A program made the translations under genes and the position numbers. Shown here in pieces: positions 27,912-35,945 of a DNA stretch of 64,000 bases. A model generated the notes under the pieces. That model saw only the letters and a program-made list of their open reading frames with translations, was not told the origin of the DNA and ran no database searches. How positions within the stretch are numbered: position 1 is the stretch's first letter; the number at the start of each line of letters is the position of its first letter. The stretch spans positions 62,001 through 126,000 of the forward strand of contig JAWZYV010012250.1 of assembly GCA_038373885.1 (NCBI GenBank), read 5' to 3'. Source of the DNA: Cheiracanthium punctorium (taxonomy: Eukaryota; Arthropoda; Arachnida; Araneae; Cheiracanthiidae).

Positions 27912-29041
27912 GTACTATAAAAATAAATATACTATGTACTCTGCTATATAATAATGTATGAAATTTTTTAATTTTATTCATTCCTTTTTAAATGAAGCTG
28001 AATGACATATGTTTATATTACAAAACTTATGTTAACTACAATATTATGCAAAAATGCCACTTTTTTGGCAACTAAAATTACGAAATGGCTACTAAATTGG
28101 CGACTTTTTTATGTTGGTAATGCTACTAATGGTACTATTCTTGCCTACTGACATTGGTGCATACCCTGCATATAATAAATTTTCAGTAGCAAGACAGTCA
28201 CTTTCGAAACATTTCAAAACAGAATATCATAACTACCTAAGTACAGAAGTGGACCTGCAAATTATTATGGAAGTGTGTGAATGCAGAGATTAACTAAAGT
28301 AATTTTGCAAATGTAAATGAGATTATAAAAATTTTAAACACTATAACTTTTTTTTTTTTTTTCAAATTTTTAAGGATAAACGACTGAAAAATAAAAAGTT
28401 AGAAGCTAAGAAACTTGCATCTCTAAAGAAAAAGAAAAGAAAAGCTGCAGAAGATACTCTAGAAGATTTAGAAGATTTGGCCAGAGATGCAAGGCTGTTG
28501 AAAAAGTTCAAGAAAGGAAAGGTATGTTTATCACTAATATTGACCTCATCATTTTATTTGTAATAATCTCTCTTTTCATATTTGAATTTTGAAATCAATT
28601 GAATTTATGTAGTATAAAAATACATTTATCTTACAGCAGTATCTATGGGATTTGAATATAGTTTCATAGTTTCAAATTGTATAATAATAAATAAGATTTT
28701 GCTTTATTATTATTAAATTGGCTTTGGGGTAACTTGTTATATAAATTTTCTAAGCATTATTGTAAAAATGCATTATTTTCATGTTTTATTTATTTATTTA
28801 AGTTATATAAGTAATCTTTGAATTATAGTTCACGAACTTTAAAAGATTAGTGATTATTTGATGTAAATGGATTTAGAAAAACTCATTATCTATGTTTGAT
28901 TGCTTTTCTTTTGAACACTTAACAGTGGCAGTATATGTACGGGCTTAAGACATTCCTCATTCTGTTTCTTTGTAGATTTCCAAAGAAGAGTTTGATGCTG
29001 AATTTGCAGCTGATGTACAAGAGGATTTTGATAATTTGTAA
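1833..29041 (+). CDS. DDX55: ATP-dependent RNA helicase DDX55/Spb4-like, C-terminal part (12 exons)
   Basis: DEAD-box RNA helicase of the DDX55/Spb4 family, a nucleolar ATPase needed for 60S subunit (27S pre-rRNA) maturation. Coding parts: 1833-1888, 3058-3247, 9243-9367, 10946-11035, 12374-12466, 13412-13526, 15297-15373, 15967-16055, 17946-18072, 21130-21217, 28375-28521, 28976-29041. Total 1263 nt, 420 residues plus stop. Every junction is GT-AG and the phases add up. Visible motifs in order: DEAD (II), SAT (III), a FFSTCAS block (IV), [12 protein letters not shown] (V) and [10 protein letters not shown] (VI). Next comes the family's C-terminal extension (KMPELR, then DKNREKQR) and a Lys-rich tail ending [15 protein letters not shown]. 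Order and length match animal DDX55 closely. The Q motif, Walker A and motif Ia lie before the window. The long introns are full of transposons but the reading frame is intact. Confidence 0.93.
2024..2485. mobile_element. MITE with CAGGGTTTCTACAGA ends
   Basis: Left end CAGGGTTTCTACAGACCTGT; right end, read in reverse, CAGGGTTTCTACAGATTTCA. The ~15-bp inverted ends and the CAGGG start resemble hAT-type MITEs, but I find no 8-bp target duplication, so the superfamily is not settled. It lies in the helicase intron after exon A. A relative may be present at 18240-18700. Confidence 0.6.
3058..3247 (+). CDS. DDX55: DDX55 exon B: SAT motif
   Basis: Acceptor tttgcag, donor gtaaga. Encodes [20 protein letters not shown] and onward to NFYM. 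It carries motif III (SAT, coupling ATP hydrolysis to unwinding) and the AGLRNP..ISVKEK segment typical of DDX55. Phase 1 in, phase 0 out. Confidence 0.93.
3300..3662. other. Less AT-rich segment of unknown origin
   Basis: Base composition here is visibly richer in G+C and CpG than the flanking intron (for example near 3345-3480), which suggests an inserted element. I see no recognisable protein, inverted ends or duplication. Confidence 0.3.
3663..5190. repeat. Large foldback palindrome (arms ~0.6 kb)
   Basis: The left arm (about 3663-4270) reads back on the right arm (about 4275-5190). Clear matches: ccggtacattttatta near 4120 against 4440; actgatcagtaactccc near 4055 against 4785; caagattatattttttc near 4020 against 4812; the weaker outer pair cctattagacgaata near 3675 against gacctattggacgaataa near 5175. 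The centre is near 4270. Divergence grows outward, and the right arm is split by a 266-bp MITE. It is a foldback element or two opposed copies of one repeat. No coding potential seen. Confidence 0.75.
4480..4745. mobile_element. piggyBac-type MITE with TTAA duplication
   Basis: Flanked by TTAA (4476-4479 and 4746-4749). Ends CCCTCTGAGCG..C and GCTTGGAGGG, so the reverse end reads CCCTCCAAGCGGC. TTAA targets plus CCC ends define piggyBac elements. Removing the element rejoins the right arm of the surrounding foldback, which shows it inserted later. Confidence 0.82.
5191..7095. other. Intron sequence without recognised features
   Basis: AT-rich intron. The part at 5880-6350 is richer in G+C and probably an old insertion, but it shows no convincing protein and no inverted ends. 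Confidence 0.4.
7100..7308. mobile_element. piggyBac-type MITE with TTAA duplication
   Basis: TTAA at 7096-7099 and 7309-7312. Ends CCCTTTGTGCAACACA and, in reverse, CCTTTGCACACCACA, giving a ~15-bp imperfect inverted repeat. 209 bp, non-coding, within the intron between helicase exons B and C. Confidence 0.75.
7472..7826. mobile_element. pogo/Tigger-like MITE
   Basis: Left end CAGTAGAACTTCTCTAATCC; reversed right end TAGTAGAACCCCTCTCGTCT. The CAGTAGAACC-type terminus is typical of pogo/Tigger-derived short elements with TA targets (TA follows at 7827-7828). It contains a short (TA)n run near 7706-7720. Confidence 0.6.
7830..9242. other. Intron with a partial hAT-like terminus
   Basis: Mostly unremarkable AT-rich intron with poly-T/poly-G runs near 8622-8641 and 8945-8955. 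At 8811, ggccgtagccag resembles the GGCGTAGCCAG terminus of the complete hAT MITE at 30516, but no partner end is seen. Confidence 0.35.
9243..9367 (+). CDS. DDX55: DDX55 exon C: start of RecA domain 2
   Basis: Acceptor attcag, donor gtaagt. Encodes [18 protein letters not shown], then [13 protein letters not shown] (motif IV region). The preceding intron is about 6.0 kb. Confidence 0.92.
9368..10945. other. Intron without recognised features
   Basis: AT-rich intron between helicase exons C and D. I see short A/T tracts and nothing that supports a gene or a complete element. Confidence 0.5.
10946..11035 (+). CDS. DDX55: DDX55 exon D
   Basis: Acceptor gattag, donor gtaagc. Encodes [20 protein letters not shown] and FSSFKNYDR. 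The IHG.M..KR block is the conserved motif IVa region of the second RecA fold. Confidence 0.92.
11440..11641. mobile_element. Hairpin MITE of ~200 bp
   Basis: The two halves are near-complementary. Left arm 11440-11535 (tattgtgagcatttatgtca...), right arm about 11553-11641 ending ...tgacattcatgtgcacaata. The best-conserved block is acaacaagtttg against its complement at 11612. The arms pair over ~90 bp around a short loop. No clear target duplication. It lies in the intron between exons D and E and would be transcribed with the helicase pre-mRNA. Confidence 0.7.
12374..12466 (+). CDS. DDX55: DDX55 exon E: motif V
   Basis: Acceptor ttctag, donor gtaagt. Encodes [20 protein letters not shown] then [10 protein letters not shown]: motif V (ARGVDIP) and the QYDPPS-like block of the family. 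Confidence 0.93.
12489..12527. repeat. (CTT)n microsatellite with poly-T
   Basis: About eight CTT/TTC units followed by a T run, 22 bp after the donor of helicase exon E. It makes the start of the intron very pyrimidine-rich. Confidence 0.9.
13412..13526 (+). CDS. DDX55: DDX55 exon F: motif VI
   Basis: Acceptor tttacag, donor gtagta. Encodes [20 protein letters not shown] and [17 protein letters not shown]. Motif VI ([10 protein letters not shown]) supplies the arginine finger. Confidence 0.93.
14205..14980. repeat. Degenerate ~35-bp tandem array plus 95-bp direct repeat
   Basis: From about 14205 to 14490 a unit like catttgtgatcttttgtggg plus tctgaaaatt recurs roughly every 33-37 bp with drift. 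A ~95-bp block at 14454-14545 (aacaattgcagccctttgca...) recurs at 14871-14975, about 417 bp on. Non-coding; all stops in all frames. Intron between exons F and G. Confidence 0.6.
15297..15373 (+). CDS. DDX55: DDX55 exon G
   Basis: Acceptor ttttag, donor gtacag. Encodes [20 protein letters not shown] then MAMKNR, the linker after the helicase core. It is less conserved than the core, but phase and position fit (77 nt, two bases carried over). Confidence 0.88.
15967..16055 (+). CDS. DDX55: DDX55 exon H: start of C-terminal extension
   Basis: Acceptor tttcag, donor gtattt. Encodes [20 protein letters not shown] then ECSLLFRIK, matching the KAFVSY.QAY.KHEC..IFR.K block of DDX55/Spb4. Confidence 0.91.
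16056..17945. repeat. Intron with simple repeats only
   Basis: Contains (CA)n near 16868-16882, a (CT)n-(TG)n tract at 17371-17404 and a ~20-bp A run near 17676-17694. I see no gene and no complete element. Confidence 0.5.
17946..18072 (+). CDS. DDX55: DDX55 exon I: KMPELR block
   Basis: Acceptor taaag, donor gtaagt. Encodes [20 protein letters not shown] then [15 protein letters not shown], the conserved extension found in this family next to the helicase core. Confidence 0.92.
18240..18700. mobile_element. Decayed MITE related to that at 2024-2485
   Basis: Shares the internal style of the 2024 element: atcagggaa blocks near the left end, gtcagggaaatcaggaaa near the right, and gtttctgtagctact as a worn version of the GTTTCTACAG terminus. 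No duplication visible. Intron between helicase exons I and J. Confidence 0.4.
19120..20775 (-). pseudogene. Decayed hAT transposase (GTF2IRD2/SCAND3-like class)
   Basis: On the - strand, fragments follow the order of domesticated-style hAT transposases. First [18 protein letters not shown] then FKEYSLKRE (BED-like finger region, ~20745-20640). Next [20 protein letters not shown] (~20260-20190). Last [19 protein letters not shown] (~19390-19330) and an [10 protein letters not shown] block (~19220), which matches the MFGSTYICEQ.FS signature of the C-terminal dimerisation part. Stops and frameshifts separate all pieces, so it cannot make a transposase. Terminal repeats were not found. It lies inside the helicase intron between exons I and J, opposite to the gene. 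Confidence 0.72.
21130..21217 (+). CDS. DDX55: DDX55 exon J
   Basis: Acceptor tttcag, donor gtagtt. Encodes [20 protein letters not shown] and onward, a charged, probably helical segment matching DKIREKQRQ of the vertebrate protein. Confidence 0.9.
21218..22425. other. Intron without recognised features
   Basis: Very AT-rich intron left of the Tigger element. No gene or element recognised. Confidence 0.5.
22672..23470 (-). mobile_element. MITE with CTTTCCGAACA ends carrying 173-bp tandem repeats (copy A)
   Basis: Bounded by TA (22670-22671, 23471-23472). Ends CTTTCCGAACACTTACG and, reversed, CTTTCTGAACATGTACC. The interior is a tandem array of a ~173-bp unit. Copy B lies at 35946-36590 in the opposite orientation and an end fragment at 30774. 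No coding capacity. It is nested in the Tigger element, so it moved after that insertion. TA target and short inverted ends suggest Tc1/mariner-type mobilisation, which is inference. Confidence 0.75.
22755..23310 (-). repeat. 173-bp tandem repeat array, 3+ units
   Basis: The landmark gtttaaacg recurs at 22778, 22951 and 23124, with a worn fourth at ~23296: spacing 173 bp. Each unit holds tttgtcgtagccctgtagaa, a strongly conserved block. The same unit (reverse complement) recurs with 173-175 bp spacing at 36127-36478. Confidence 0.88.
23650..25183 (-). pseudogene. Tigger transposase, frameshifted
   Basis: DDE transposase of the pogo/Tigger class. Starts [20 protein letters not shown] (CENP-B/psq-type helix-turn-helix, ATG at 25183), followed by a second Tc5-type helix-turn-helix ([27 protein letters not shown]). 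First catalytic Asp in [10 protein letters not shown] (~24680); second in [12 protein letters not shown] (~24300); third in [11 protein letters not shown] (~24200). The acidic C-terminal tail ([11 protein letters not shown]) is at ~23800. It is broken by frameshifts at an A17 tract (25021-25037 on the + strand as T) and an A24 tract (24342-24365), and by a small rearranged block at 24425-24500. The element cannot move by itself. Confidence 0.87.
25942..26229. mobile_element. Tigger-like MITE, worn
   Basis: Left end CAATCAAGCCTTGCTTATCT; reversed right end TAGTAGAGTCTTGCTTATCC. The AGAGTCTTGCTTATCC type is characteristic of Tigger-derived short elements. About 290 bp, non-coding, 100 bp right of the large Tigger element but with different ends. 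Confidence 0.55.
26230..28374. other. Intron: worn hAT terminus, poly-T run, otherwise featureless
   Basis: At 26237 caggtgtttctaaattcatc followed by a cacggtaccctc block looks like one end of a hAT-derived element, but the second end is not clear. A run of 30 T lies at 27881-27910. No gene is supported; the short ORF at 28111 has no recognisable features. Confidence 0.4.
28375..28521 (+). CDS. DDX55: DDX55 exon K: Lys-rich tail
   Basis: Acceptor tttaag, donor gtatgt. Forty-nine in-frame codons rich in Lys/Arg, ending [12 protein letters not shown], which matches the DTRLLKKLKKGK block of DDX55. Such basic tails usually bind RNA and carry nucleolar targeting. The preceding intron (7.2 kb) holds the Tigger element. 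Confidence 0.9.
28976..29041 (+). CDS. DDX55: DDX55 last exon with stop
   Basis: Acceptor ttgtag. Encodes [21 protein letters not shown] and then TAA at 29039-29041. The vertebrate ITEEEFE block aligns with its start. The tail is shorter than in the human protein. Confidence 0.9.
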   Translation: MSKEEFDAEFAADVQEDFDNL

Positions 29042-29046
29042 ATAAA
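29041..29046 (+). terminator. AATAAA polyadenylation signal overlapping the DDX55 stop
   Basis: The sequence ttgTAAATAAAtat puts an AATAAA at 29041-29046, sharing its first base with the stop codon. If used, the 3' UTR would be only about 20-30 nt. The T-rich DNA downstream is compatible, but a later signal could be used instead. Confidence 0.45.
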
Positions 29047-30515
29047 TATATTTTTATTAATAGAGTTTTTGTACTTATTCAAATTTATATGCACCATTTT
29101 TGTTAATTTTTTTTTTTTTTTATTGACATGCTTTACTATTGAAAGTTATGCAATTAACTTGCTGCTTACATTACGAGATCTTTTCAACAAAATCATCCGC
29201 TTGCATAGCTAAAAGTAATTTAATACCGTAGAACTCCAATTTCTAGATTATCTGAGGAAAAACAAAACTTAAAATACAATACATATTCAGATTACAGTGT
29301 AATTACTTTTATTGTGTGTTTCATAGTAGTTCAGTAAATATACTAAAAACTAGGACAAATACAGCATAAAGTTTTTTTTTTTTTTTCCTTAACTGGGTTA
29401 TTTTTTTTACAGTGAAGATACACTGTTTTTTTCTCCACTGTTTCTGCACATACAAACAAAGACAGATTTTCCTACATCATTTAAGATCGATGCACTGTAG
29501 GGTTACTAGATTTGATTGAAAAAAAGAGAGTTTCTGTGATATATTAAACAGAGTTCAAAGCATGCATAATGATATAAATTAGGGATAGGACATAAAAGAT
29601 TGTTTGTGGAATAAAAAGAGTCTTCAAAATATTTGCCTTCTGGCAAAACTTTAAAAAGTACTTGAACTAATTTAACTGCACAAAATCTGCATGATTAAAA
29701 TTAAAAGCTTAAAAAAAAAAAAAAAAAAAAAAAGACATTGAAAAAGTTTATCCTGTCCTGCTATCCTTGTCTTAGGCATATATACACATTTCAGCACAAG
29801 GTGTTTGTGTAGGTGAAACTATCTTGTAACACAAGTATCTACTGAAGCTGATTTTAAAACAAAATTGGTATTTTTTCCCACTAACAGAGCACCTATGCCA
29901 ATATGCTGAGGTTACCAACCTAGTATATTACATATGTTGATGTTTAACTCTTATCCATGAATATAAATATTTTAGTTTTGCCTTAATTTACACTAATATT
30001 TTAACTTTGCTACAAATGATGCCCAGTTAGCAGAAAAGTGCTAAAAAATATCTGTGCATTCAAGTAAAAATTCAAATAAATTTATACTAAAAATATTTTT
30101 AATGATTATTGTAGTATCTCAAAACATGCCAGAAATGAAGGAAAAAGCACAAAAAGTTAGAAATTGCAAAAAGATCAAAGTACAGGAAAACAAGAAATGG
30201 TAATTTTAATACACTGTTTAAAAGTCATTATAGTATTTTTAAGTAATTTATTTTAAACTAGCTGCATGCCCGTTCTTCACACGGTAGGAAACGAAAATTT
30301 TCCTTACATGTGTAATTCAAAATTATTCGTGATGTGGAATTAAAAAAAAAAAAAGAGCAAAATTATTTGACTCTTAATGTAAAGTTTGTGTCATGAGTAC
30401 TAACCTGATCATTGCAGTATAATGACTCAAAAAACTACGTCAGTGTCATTCACTATCAAAAAAGTGGAAAGCTTAATGGTTTGCAGAGAACTCTTGGCTT
30501 TCAAAATGTCTTATT
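29047..30515. other. Intergenic, no gene recognised
   Basis: Downstream of the helicase. A/T homopolymer runs (T near 29107 and 29373, A near 29711) and a worn Tigger-like end near 29225 (accgtagaactccaatttct). Nothing coding is supported. Confidence 0.45.
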
Positions 30516-30685
30516 CAGGGGCGTAGCCAGAGGGGGGGATATCGGGATATCCCCCCCCCCCCCCCCCGAAATTTTTGGATTAGTGATGAAATTCCGTCTA
30601 TATATGCATATATAAGTTCATATACCCCTCGAAAAAATTTCCAGGCTCATCCCCTCCCCGAAAAAATTTCCTGGCTACGCACCTC
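30516..30685. mobile_element. hAT MITE with 8-bp duplication GTCTTATT
   Basis: GTCTTATT flanks both sides (30508-30515, 30686-30693). Ends CAGGGGCGTAGCCAG and, reversed, GAGGTGCGTAGCCAGG. An 8-bp duplication with this end type is diagnostic of hAT. 170 bp, with an 18-C run inside. Confidence 0.87.
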
Positions 30686-30773
30686 GTCTTATTTCTACAT
30701 CATACTGTTTTTTAGGCTCAAGTTGTAGCATTAAATACCTAAGACACTACATGGAATGGACAACCATTTATTT

Positions 30774-30897
30774 CTTTCCGAACATGTACCATATAAGGAA
30801 AGTATTGTAATCATGAAAAAATTCGACTTCGAGATTTTGGTGTATTTACACATTTTGAGGTCTTCTGAATTCATTTATGCTATTTTCAAGAGATGTT
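30774..30897 (+). mobile_element. Truncated copy of the CTTTCCGAACA MITE (copy C)
   Basis: Starts CTTTCCGAACATGTACCATA and follows the left end of copy B closely for ~120 bp, to ctattttcaagagatgt. It then stops before any 173-bp repeat. The loss of the rest coincides with the start of another repeat at ~30900. Confidence 0.75.
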
Positions 30898-30904
30898 TTT
30901 AAGA

Positions 30905-32810
30905 TAACTTCGCACCCGCTCTTCATACGGGAATAAGCGAATATTTTACTACTAAAATCATATCTGTATGTGACAAAACAGAATTTAATTTTTAAAAAAG
31001 TTCAAGTAATCTCCTCTGTTGAAAATACTGCGGGATATATTAATGCAAATTAGAATTACTTTTCGTTTAGTTGGTTGTAAGACAACCGCTGAAAAAGGAG
31101 AAACACTTTTAATTTCATGAAATATTTATTAACGTGGTATATTATGATTTATTCATATTATCCTTACGAATCTAATGATACTACCTATTACGTACATTAA
31201 TACTATCTATCTTCGTTTCTCCCTCTTCAAGGCTCCCTTAAAAGAAACAGCTTAGATTATTTGGCCCCAATGGGATCTTTTAATTCTATGGCGATTCTTT
31301 GCAATTTACGCATTAGCATAAATAATAATCATTTCACATAATGGTTGCCATTAAGGAAACTCTCCATATATATTTAATTTATACATAGTTTTATAAGATG
31401 GGTGTATTTAGCGCCGCAAAATTTCATCTTACTGTGGGGAGAAAATATCCAAGGGGTGCCATTTTAACTATCCATGTATCTAATATAGCGATATCTTTTA
31501 TATCCTCCATAGTCCTGTCTCCTGAAAAACATCAAACTATGTAATCTCGAGGAGCTACTTATTCCCACTTTAATTGTGACAGGGCGTTAGAGTTGCAGAG
31601 TTTACAAATTTCACGCATTTTTTTTATTTATGACGTCACTGTATGACTGCCGTAAAGGATACCCCGGTAGGTTGAGGGAGTTAATTTCGATATTTCGCAT
31701 AATTGTTTTCAAACGGTATCATTAAAACTTTGCGTTATGTAACCTTTATGGAGGAACGTAATTCAACGTTAAAATAAAATTATACTCGCAACCTGCATGC
31801 GTATGTTAGGCAACGCCTGCGCTTAATTAAATGCCAAAAATAAAAATAGTAAGTAGAAAAAATTTAATATATCGCGCTTTGAAACGAACTTTGTAACTTT
31901 TAAAATGAACATTTTCAGCGCCGTGAAAACATTTTTTTTAAATAAGCACCGGATTAAATTACCACTTCTAATAATAATAATCGTGAATTTCTTAGTTTAT
32001 TTCTACAGTAAATTTTAATCAAAATATCGTCTCCCTGTGTTGAAAATAGAGCTGGAATAAATGAGTTAAAATTATGGAGTAATTTTTACGTATCTTAAAG
32101 CATTTGACGTCATAGATCCTCACTTGCGAATTGAAATTCTGATATCCCATTTAAAAACTCGATTTGTTGAAAAAATCCTTTTTTCTAATCCTTTCTGTGG
32201 CAACAACCGAACATAAATTCTCGTGCCCTGATTGCAATGTAATGAATGGCGTAAGATCGCGTTGATGCTATTAAATTCTAAACATTAGGCTGCATTAAAA
32301 TTCGTAAAAAATCATCTAATTTACATAATTTTTTCATTTTTATTTTGAAAGAGGGAGAAAAGAATGTTTCACGATTTGTCAAAATATCTAAAAGTTATGA
32401 CGGATAGAATTCAAGATGGGACAGTTTTAAAATTATTTTACGAAAAACAATCGCGAAGCAGATGCTTAGTAAAAAAATTCCTAAAAATCGGTAAATCATG
32501 TTACGTGTTCAGAACAAACTGTTTTTAAAAGAAAATTTCCTCCTCTATCCGATGATACAAATGCCGTTTTGCTGCGAGCGTAATTTCCGCCGTCATTACG
32601 AATTAGGTGAGAAAAAATGCCAAAAATAGCATAAAACATAAAATAAAAAAAAATCTAGGTCGAATTTTGAAAAAATCGCTTCGAGGTGCACAACTACATA
32701 TTTACATCTTCCCGAGTACCAAATTTGGTGTTTTTAGGTGTAGCCGTTTGTCCGTAACGCTGCCGACAGACACACACACAGACACCTTCTTTTATAATAA
32801 GTAGAGACTA
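30905..32810 (+). repeat. Probable long interspersed repeat, non-coding
   Basis: From cgcacccgctcttcatacgg to a tail with accaaatttggtgtttttag, a cagacacacacacagacacc tract and ttttataataagtagaga. A similar opening (ctgcatgcccgttcttcaca) is at 30264. These openings and tails recall a repeat class common in arthropods, but the class and exact ends are not established here. No open frame supports a protein. Confidence 0.35.
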
Positions 32811-32936
32811 GCAAAGAATAAAAATTATGAATTCTAGCTTCTTCCAAAGCGAAAAAATATTTTTCAAGAAGCAATTTTTCTGTGGAGGGATCTATCCCTC
32901 CATCTGAGAGAAACATTGTTGTAGCATGCTCTTGTA

Positions 32937-33472
32937 CAGGGTGTCCCAAAAATGTGATAACCACTTTAATTGCTTATCTAGTTGAAGTAAGTGGGCAATG
33001 TAAAGTGAAAAAATGATCAGAATAAAGTAGAAAAAAGGACTACATTAAGAAAAAATTCCTCTCAATTATTTTCAAGAAGTTACATTTTTAAATTTGCATA
33101 CGACCCCCTTACAAAAAAGAAATCTCAGTTAGTAAAATGTGCCCCATAGCCAAAAGAGGTGATGTACAAAATTTCAGTCTTTTATCATAAAAGACCTAAG
33201 AGATATCTTTAAACAAAGATTATCAGGGGCTGTACATAAATTTGATCAAATCAGGGGCTGTAAAAAATTATTTTCTTTTGTGATTTCTGTACGACCCCTG
33301 AAATGCGATCATCTGATGCAATTTTTTTATGTTTGAGAGCCATTGAAAAGTGGTTTAAGTCAGCACATATTTATCTTCATACCTCTGACACTTTTCATGG
33401 TAGTTTCTCAAATTTAGTACATCACCATATTAGTGTATGGGACACATTTTACTAATTGAGAATTTAATATTC
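32937..33472 (+). mobile_element. Foldback element with CAGGGTGTCCCAAAA end, right end lost
   Basis: Begins CAGGGTGTCCCAAAAATGTG and tracks the fuller copy at 46403-47914 block by block (aagaaaaaattcctctc, a tacgacccc block, gaaaagtggtttaag, gggacacattttact). It stops just where the right inverted arm should begin. Confidence 0.7.
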
Positions 33473-33779
33473 GGAGTTGAAGAGCTGTTTGGAGCTCATA
33501 TGATTTATCAAACCACCCTCCCCCACCCTTCCAAGGCTACGTGTAACGTTACTTCATTTGCTCTCCATAGAAGAACTAGCATGTGCATACTCCACATTTA
33601 CTATTTGTTCCTCCAAGATGCAGATATTTGATTTAAAAAAAAAAAAAAATCTGATGTGGACAACAAACGACTTCCTTGTACGTCTATTAAATGAAAAATA
33701 TTTTCGTCCCACTTCATCTAAACTTATTTTGTATTAAAGAGATAAAATACTGCTGTAATAGTAAGGTTTAGAGATTTCT

Positions 33780-34375
33780 AGCCAAATATTTCCGATATCG
33801 CCAAGCTGGGTTCAATTTGAAAGATTTCCTTCTGACACTTAATTTGGTGATATTTCACCAAAAGCCGACAAGCTTGAGATAGTTTGCGAGATTTTGGGGA
33901 TAGCGGATGTAGTAATTGACCCCAGACTTTCAATGAATTGAATGTATCCATACAGCTTAATGTATTTAAAGTCATTTGGTTGACCCTGTAAGTTAATTAG
34001 CCAGTCAACTGCAATCAAAAAAGAGATGCACAGTTAGATATTAGAATAGTTTTATGGGTAAAAGTTTAAGATTTATGCGCAATAATTTTTGGCACCAAAT
34101 TTGGCGACATTTTGCAAAACTCACCAAAGTCGACGACAAATGTTGAGATTTTAGGCATGGAACAAATAATAATTGACTATTGCCGAATTTGGCGATATTC
34201 TGCCAAAACTCGCCAAGTACAATGACAAACGGCGATATTTTGGGCATAGGCCAAATGACCGACTATCGCCAAATTTGGCGATATTTCGGCAAAACGTACC
34301 AAGGTCGGCAACAAATGGTGAGATTTTGGGCATGGACCAAACATTTTACGACTATTTCAACATTTTACGACTAAT
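33780..34375 (+). repeat. ~87-bp tandem repeat with CGCCAA/TTGGCG motifs
   Basis: The landmark ttggcgayatt recurs at 34101, 34189 and 34275 (spacing 88 and 86). Each unit carries a paired gccaaa...tttggc motif and a gagattttgggcatgg block. A worn unit precedes at ~33780-33900. Short ORFs here are by-products of the periodicity. Confidence 0.7.
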
Positions 34376-34414
34376 GGTTTTTGAGATTTGAGAGTTAAAT
34401 ACATACACACATAC

Positions 34415-34446
34415 GCCAAAAGTCGCCAAGCTTGGCGACTTTTGGC
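34415..34446. repeat. Perfect 32-bp palindrome
   Basis: GCCAAAAGTCGCCAAG followed by its exact reverse complement CTTGGCGACTTTTGGC, with no loop. It uses the same GCCAA/TTGGC words as the adjacent 87-bp repeats. It sits after a cgactaatggtttttgagat tail that has a related copy at ~34880. Confidence 0.93.
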
Positions 34447-34989
34447 ATAATTCTTGAGGGAGGCACGTGACCGTGGTCGGATCATTAGGTTAGGATAGTA
34501 TTGTGCTTGAAATGGATGAATGTCTCAAATTGCCATTGACCGTAATGTATTGCAAATCTTTTGAGTGTTCCTGTAGCAGAATTATAAATGATAAAGACAC
34601 TTTTTTCTATAGCGAAATTCGTTTTGTAACGCTTAACAGCATATATCACTTCTGAGTCGTTTGAAATTTGAAATAGCCTTAATACTTCTAAAATACTATT
34701 TAATGAATTTCTGCCCATAGAGCGTAATGTATTTAGAATCTTTTGGGCGGCCCTGTACGTAAACTATTCAATCGATTGGGAACGTACCAATCGATGCACA
34801 AAGGGGTGCAAAAGGGGAGGTGCACAACAACATGCTACAACAATCCTAAATATAAAGTTTCAACTTTCTACGACCAATGGTTTTTGAGATATGCGAGTTA
34901 CATACGTATGTACGTACAGACGGCATGGATGATTCACTTTTTTGACCCTCGGAAAAAAATGCAGCTGAAAATAGCAAAATATCGCTTAA

Positions 34990-35918
34990 CCCTTTATGAG
35001 GCCGTGGTAAGAATACTTACCACCTACAATCTATTAAAATACAGAAATCAATTATCATTGGTGAATTTTCTGATTTTTGTTCAGTTATATTTGATGTATA
35101 TTTTTTCCATACATCTAGATCATAGGTTCCCAACCTTTTTTGAACTGGTGCCCCCTTTTCTAGTGAATATTTCAATACCGCCCCCCCTCCCTCTCCAGAG
35201 AAATAAGAGCGTCCATAATGCATGGTGAAAACAAGAATTAAATAAAAAAAATTACTAATAGATAGAATAATGTTGGAATTGAAACTCTATTGAATTTCTT
35301 CTTCATTTAAAAAAGAGGAATAAAAGTTTTAGAGAGGTATCTCTGTCTCACAACAGCGAAGTCTCATATCGAAATATGTGAATTTTCGCCCACGTGATAG
35401 AAATGAATTATCAGAGTGATTTTTAAGTCTTTTTTATAGTCTATAGTTGGTTAATCTTCCCACGCCCCTCCGTGCCATATCAATGCCTCCTAATTTTCAC
35501 TCGGTCTTTTACCGCCCCCCTGAAAGCCTCAAACGCCCACAGGGGGGCGTTATTGCCCTCGTTGGGAACCTATGATCTAGATACTAAATAATATTTGGCT
35601 TATGAACTTCGCTTTCATTTGTAATTTTAAAGAAAGCTCGAATAATTACTCGAAAAATAAGCATAAGAATCATCGCTTTCAATTATATATTTTTGCATTT
35701 AATTCCGTGTACAAGTAGCAGGTAATTTTCAGACTTCAATTTTATGAATAATTAATGTATGCTCCTGCAAAATTTCAATGTTTGTTTAATATTTGTTTCT
35801 CCAATTTTCACGTGGGATATTACAGAAGAGGGAAAATATATGAATTAATCCCGAAAAATGGGCCAGAAAAATCCCAAGTACTTTCGACTCTCTGCACATA
35901 AACTCGCCTTATAAAGGG
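34990..35918. mobile_element. piggyBac-type MITE (TTAA) split by a hAT MITE
   Basis: TTAA at 34986-34989 and 35919-35922. Ends CCCTTTATGAGGC and, reversed, CCCTTTATAAGGCGAG. 929 bp, of which 454 bp plus one 8-bp duplication belong to the nested hAT insertion. No transposase frame. Confidence 0.82.
35121..35574. mobile_element. hAT MITE, 8-bp duplication ATCTAGAT
   Basis: ATCTAGAT at 35113-35120 and 35575-35582. Ends CATAGGTTCCCAACC and, reversed, CATAGGTTCCCAACG: a perfect 14-bp inverted repeat. The duplication is itself palindromic, so it merges with the inverted repeat. Inserted in a piggyBac MITE. Confidence 0.87.
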
Positions 35919-35945
35919 TTAAAAATGAGAGTACGATTGTTTTTA

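Noticed and set aside
28111..28293. 60-residue ORF just before helicase exon K
   Set aside because: No motif and the wrong frame to join the helicase. The exon model works without it.
34743..35228. 161-residue ORF on the + strand
   Set aside because: It crosses the border of the piggyBac MITE and the nested hAT MITE. No domain pattern; a chance frame.
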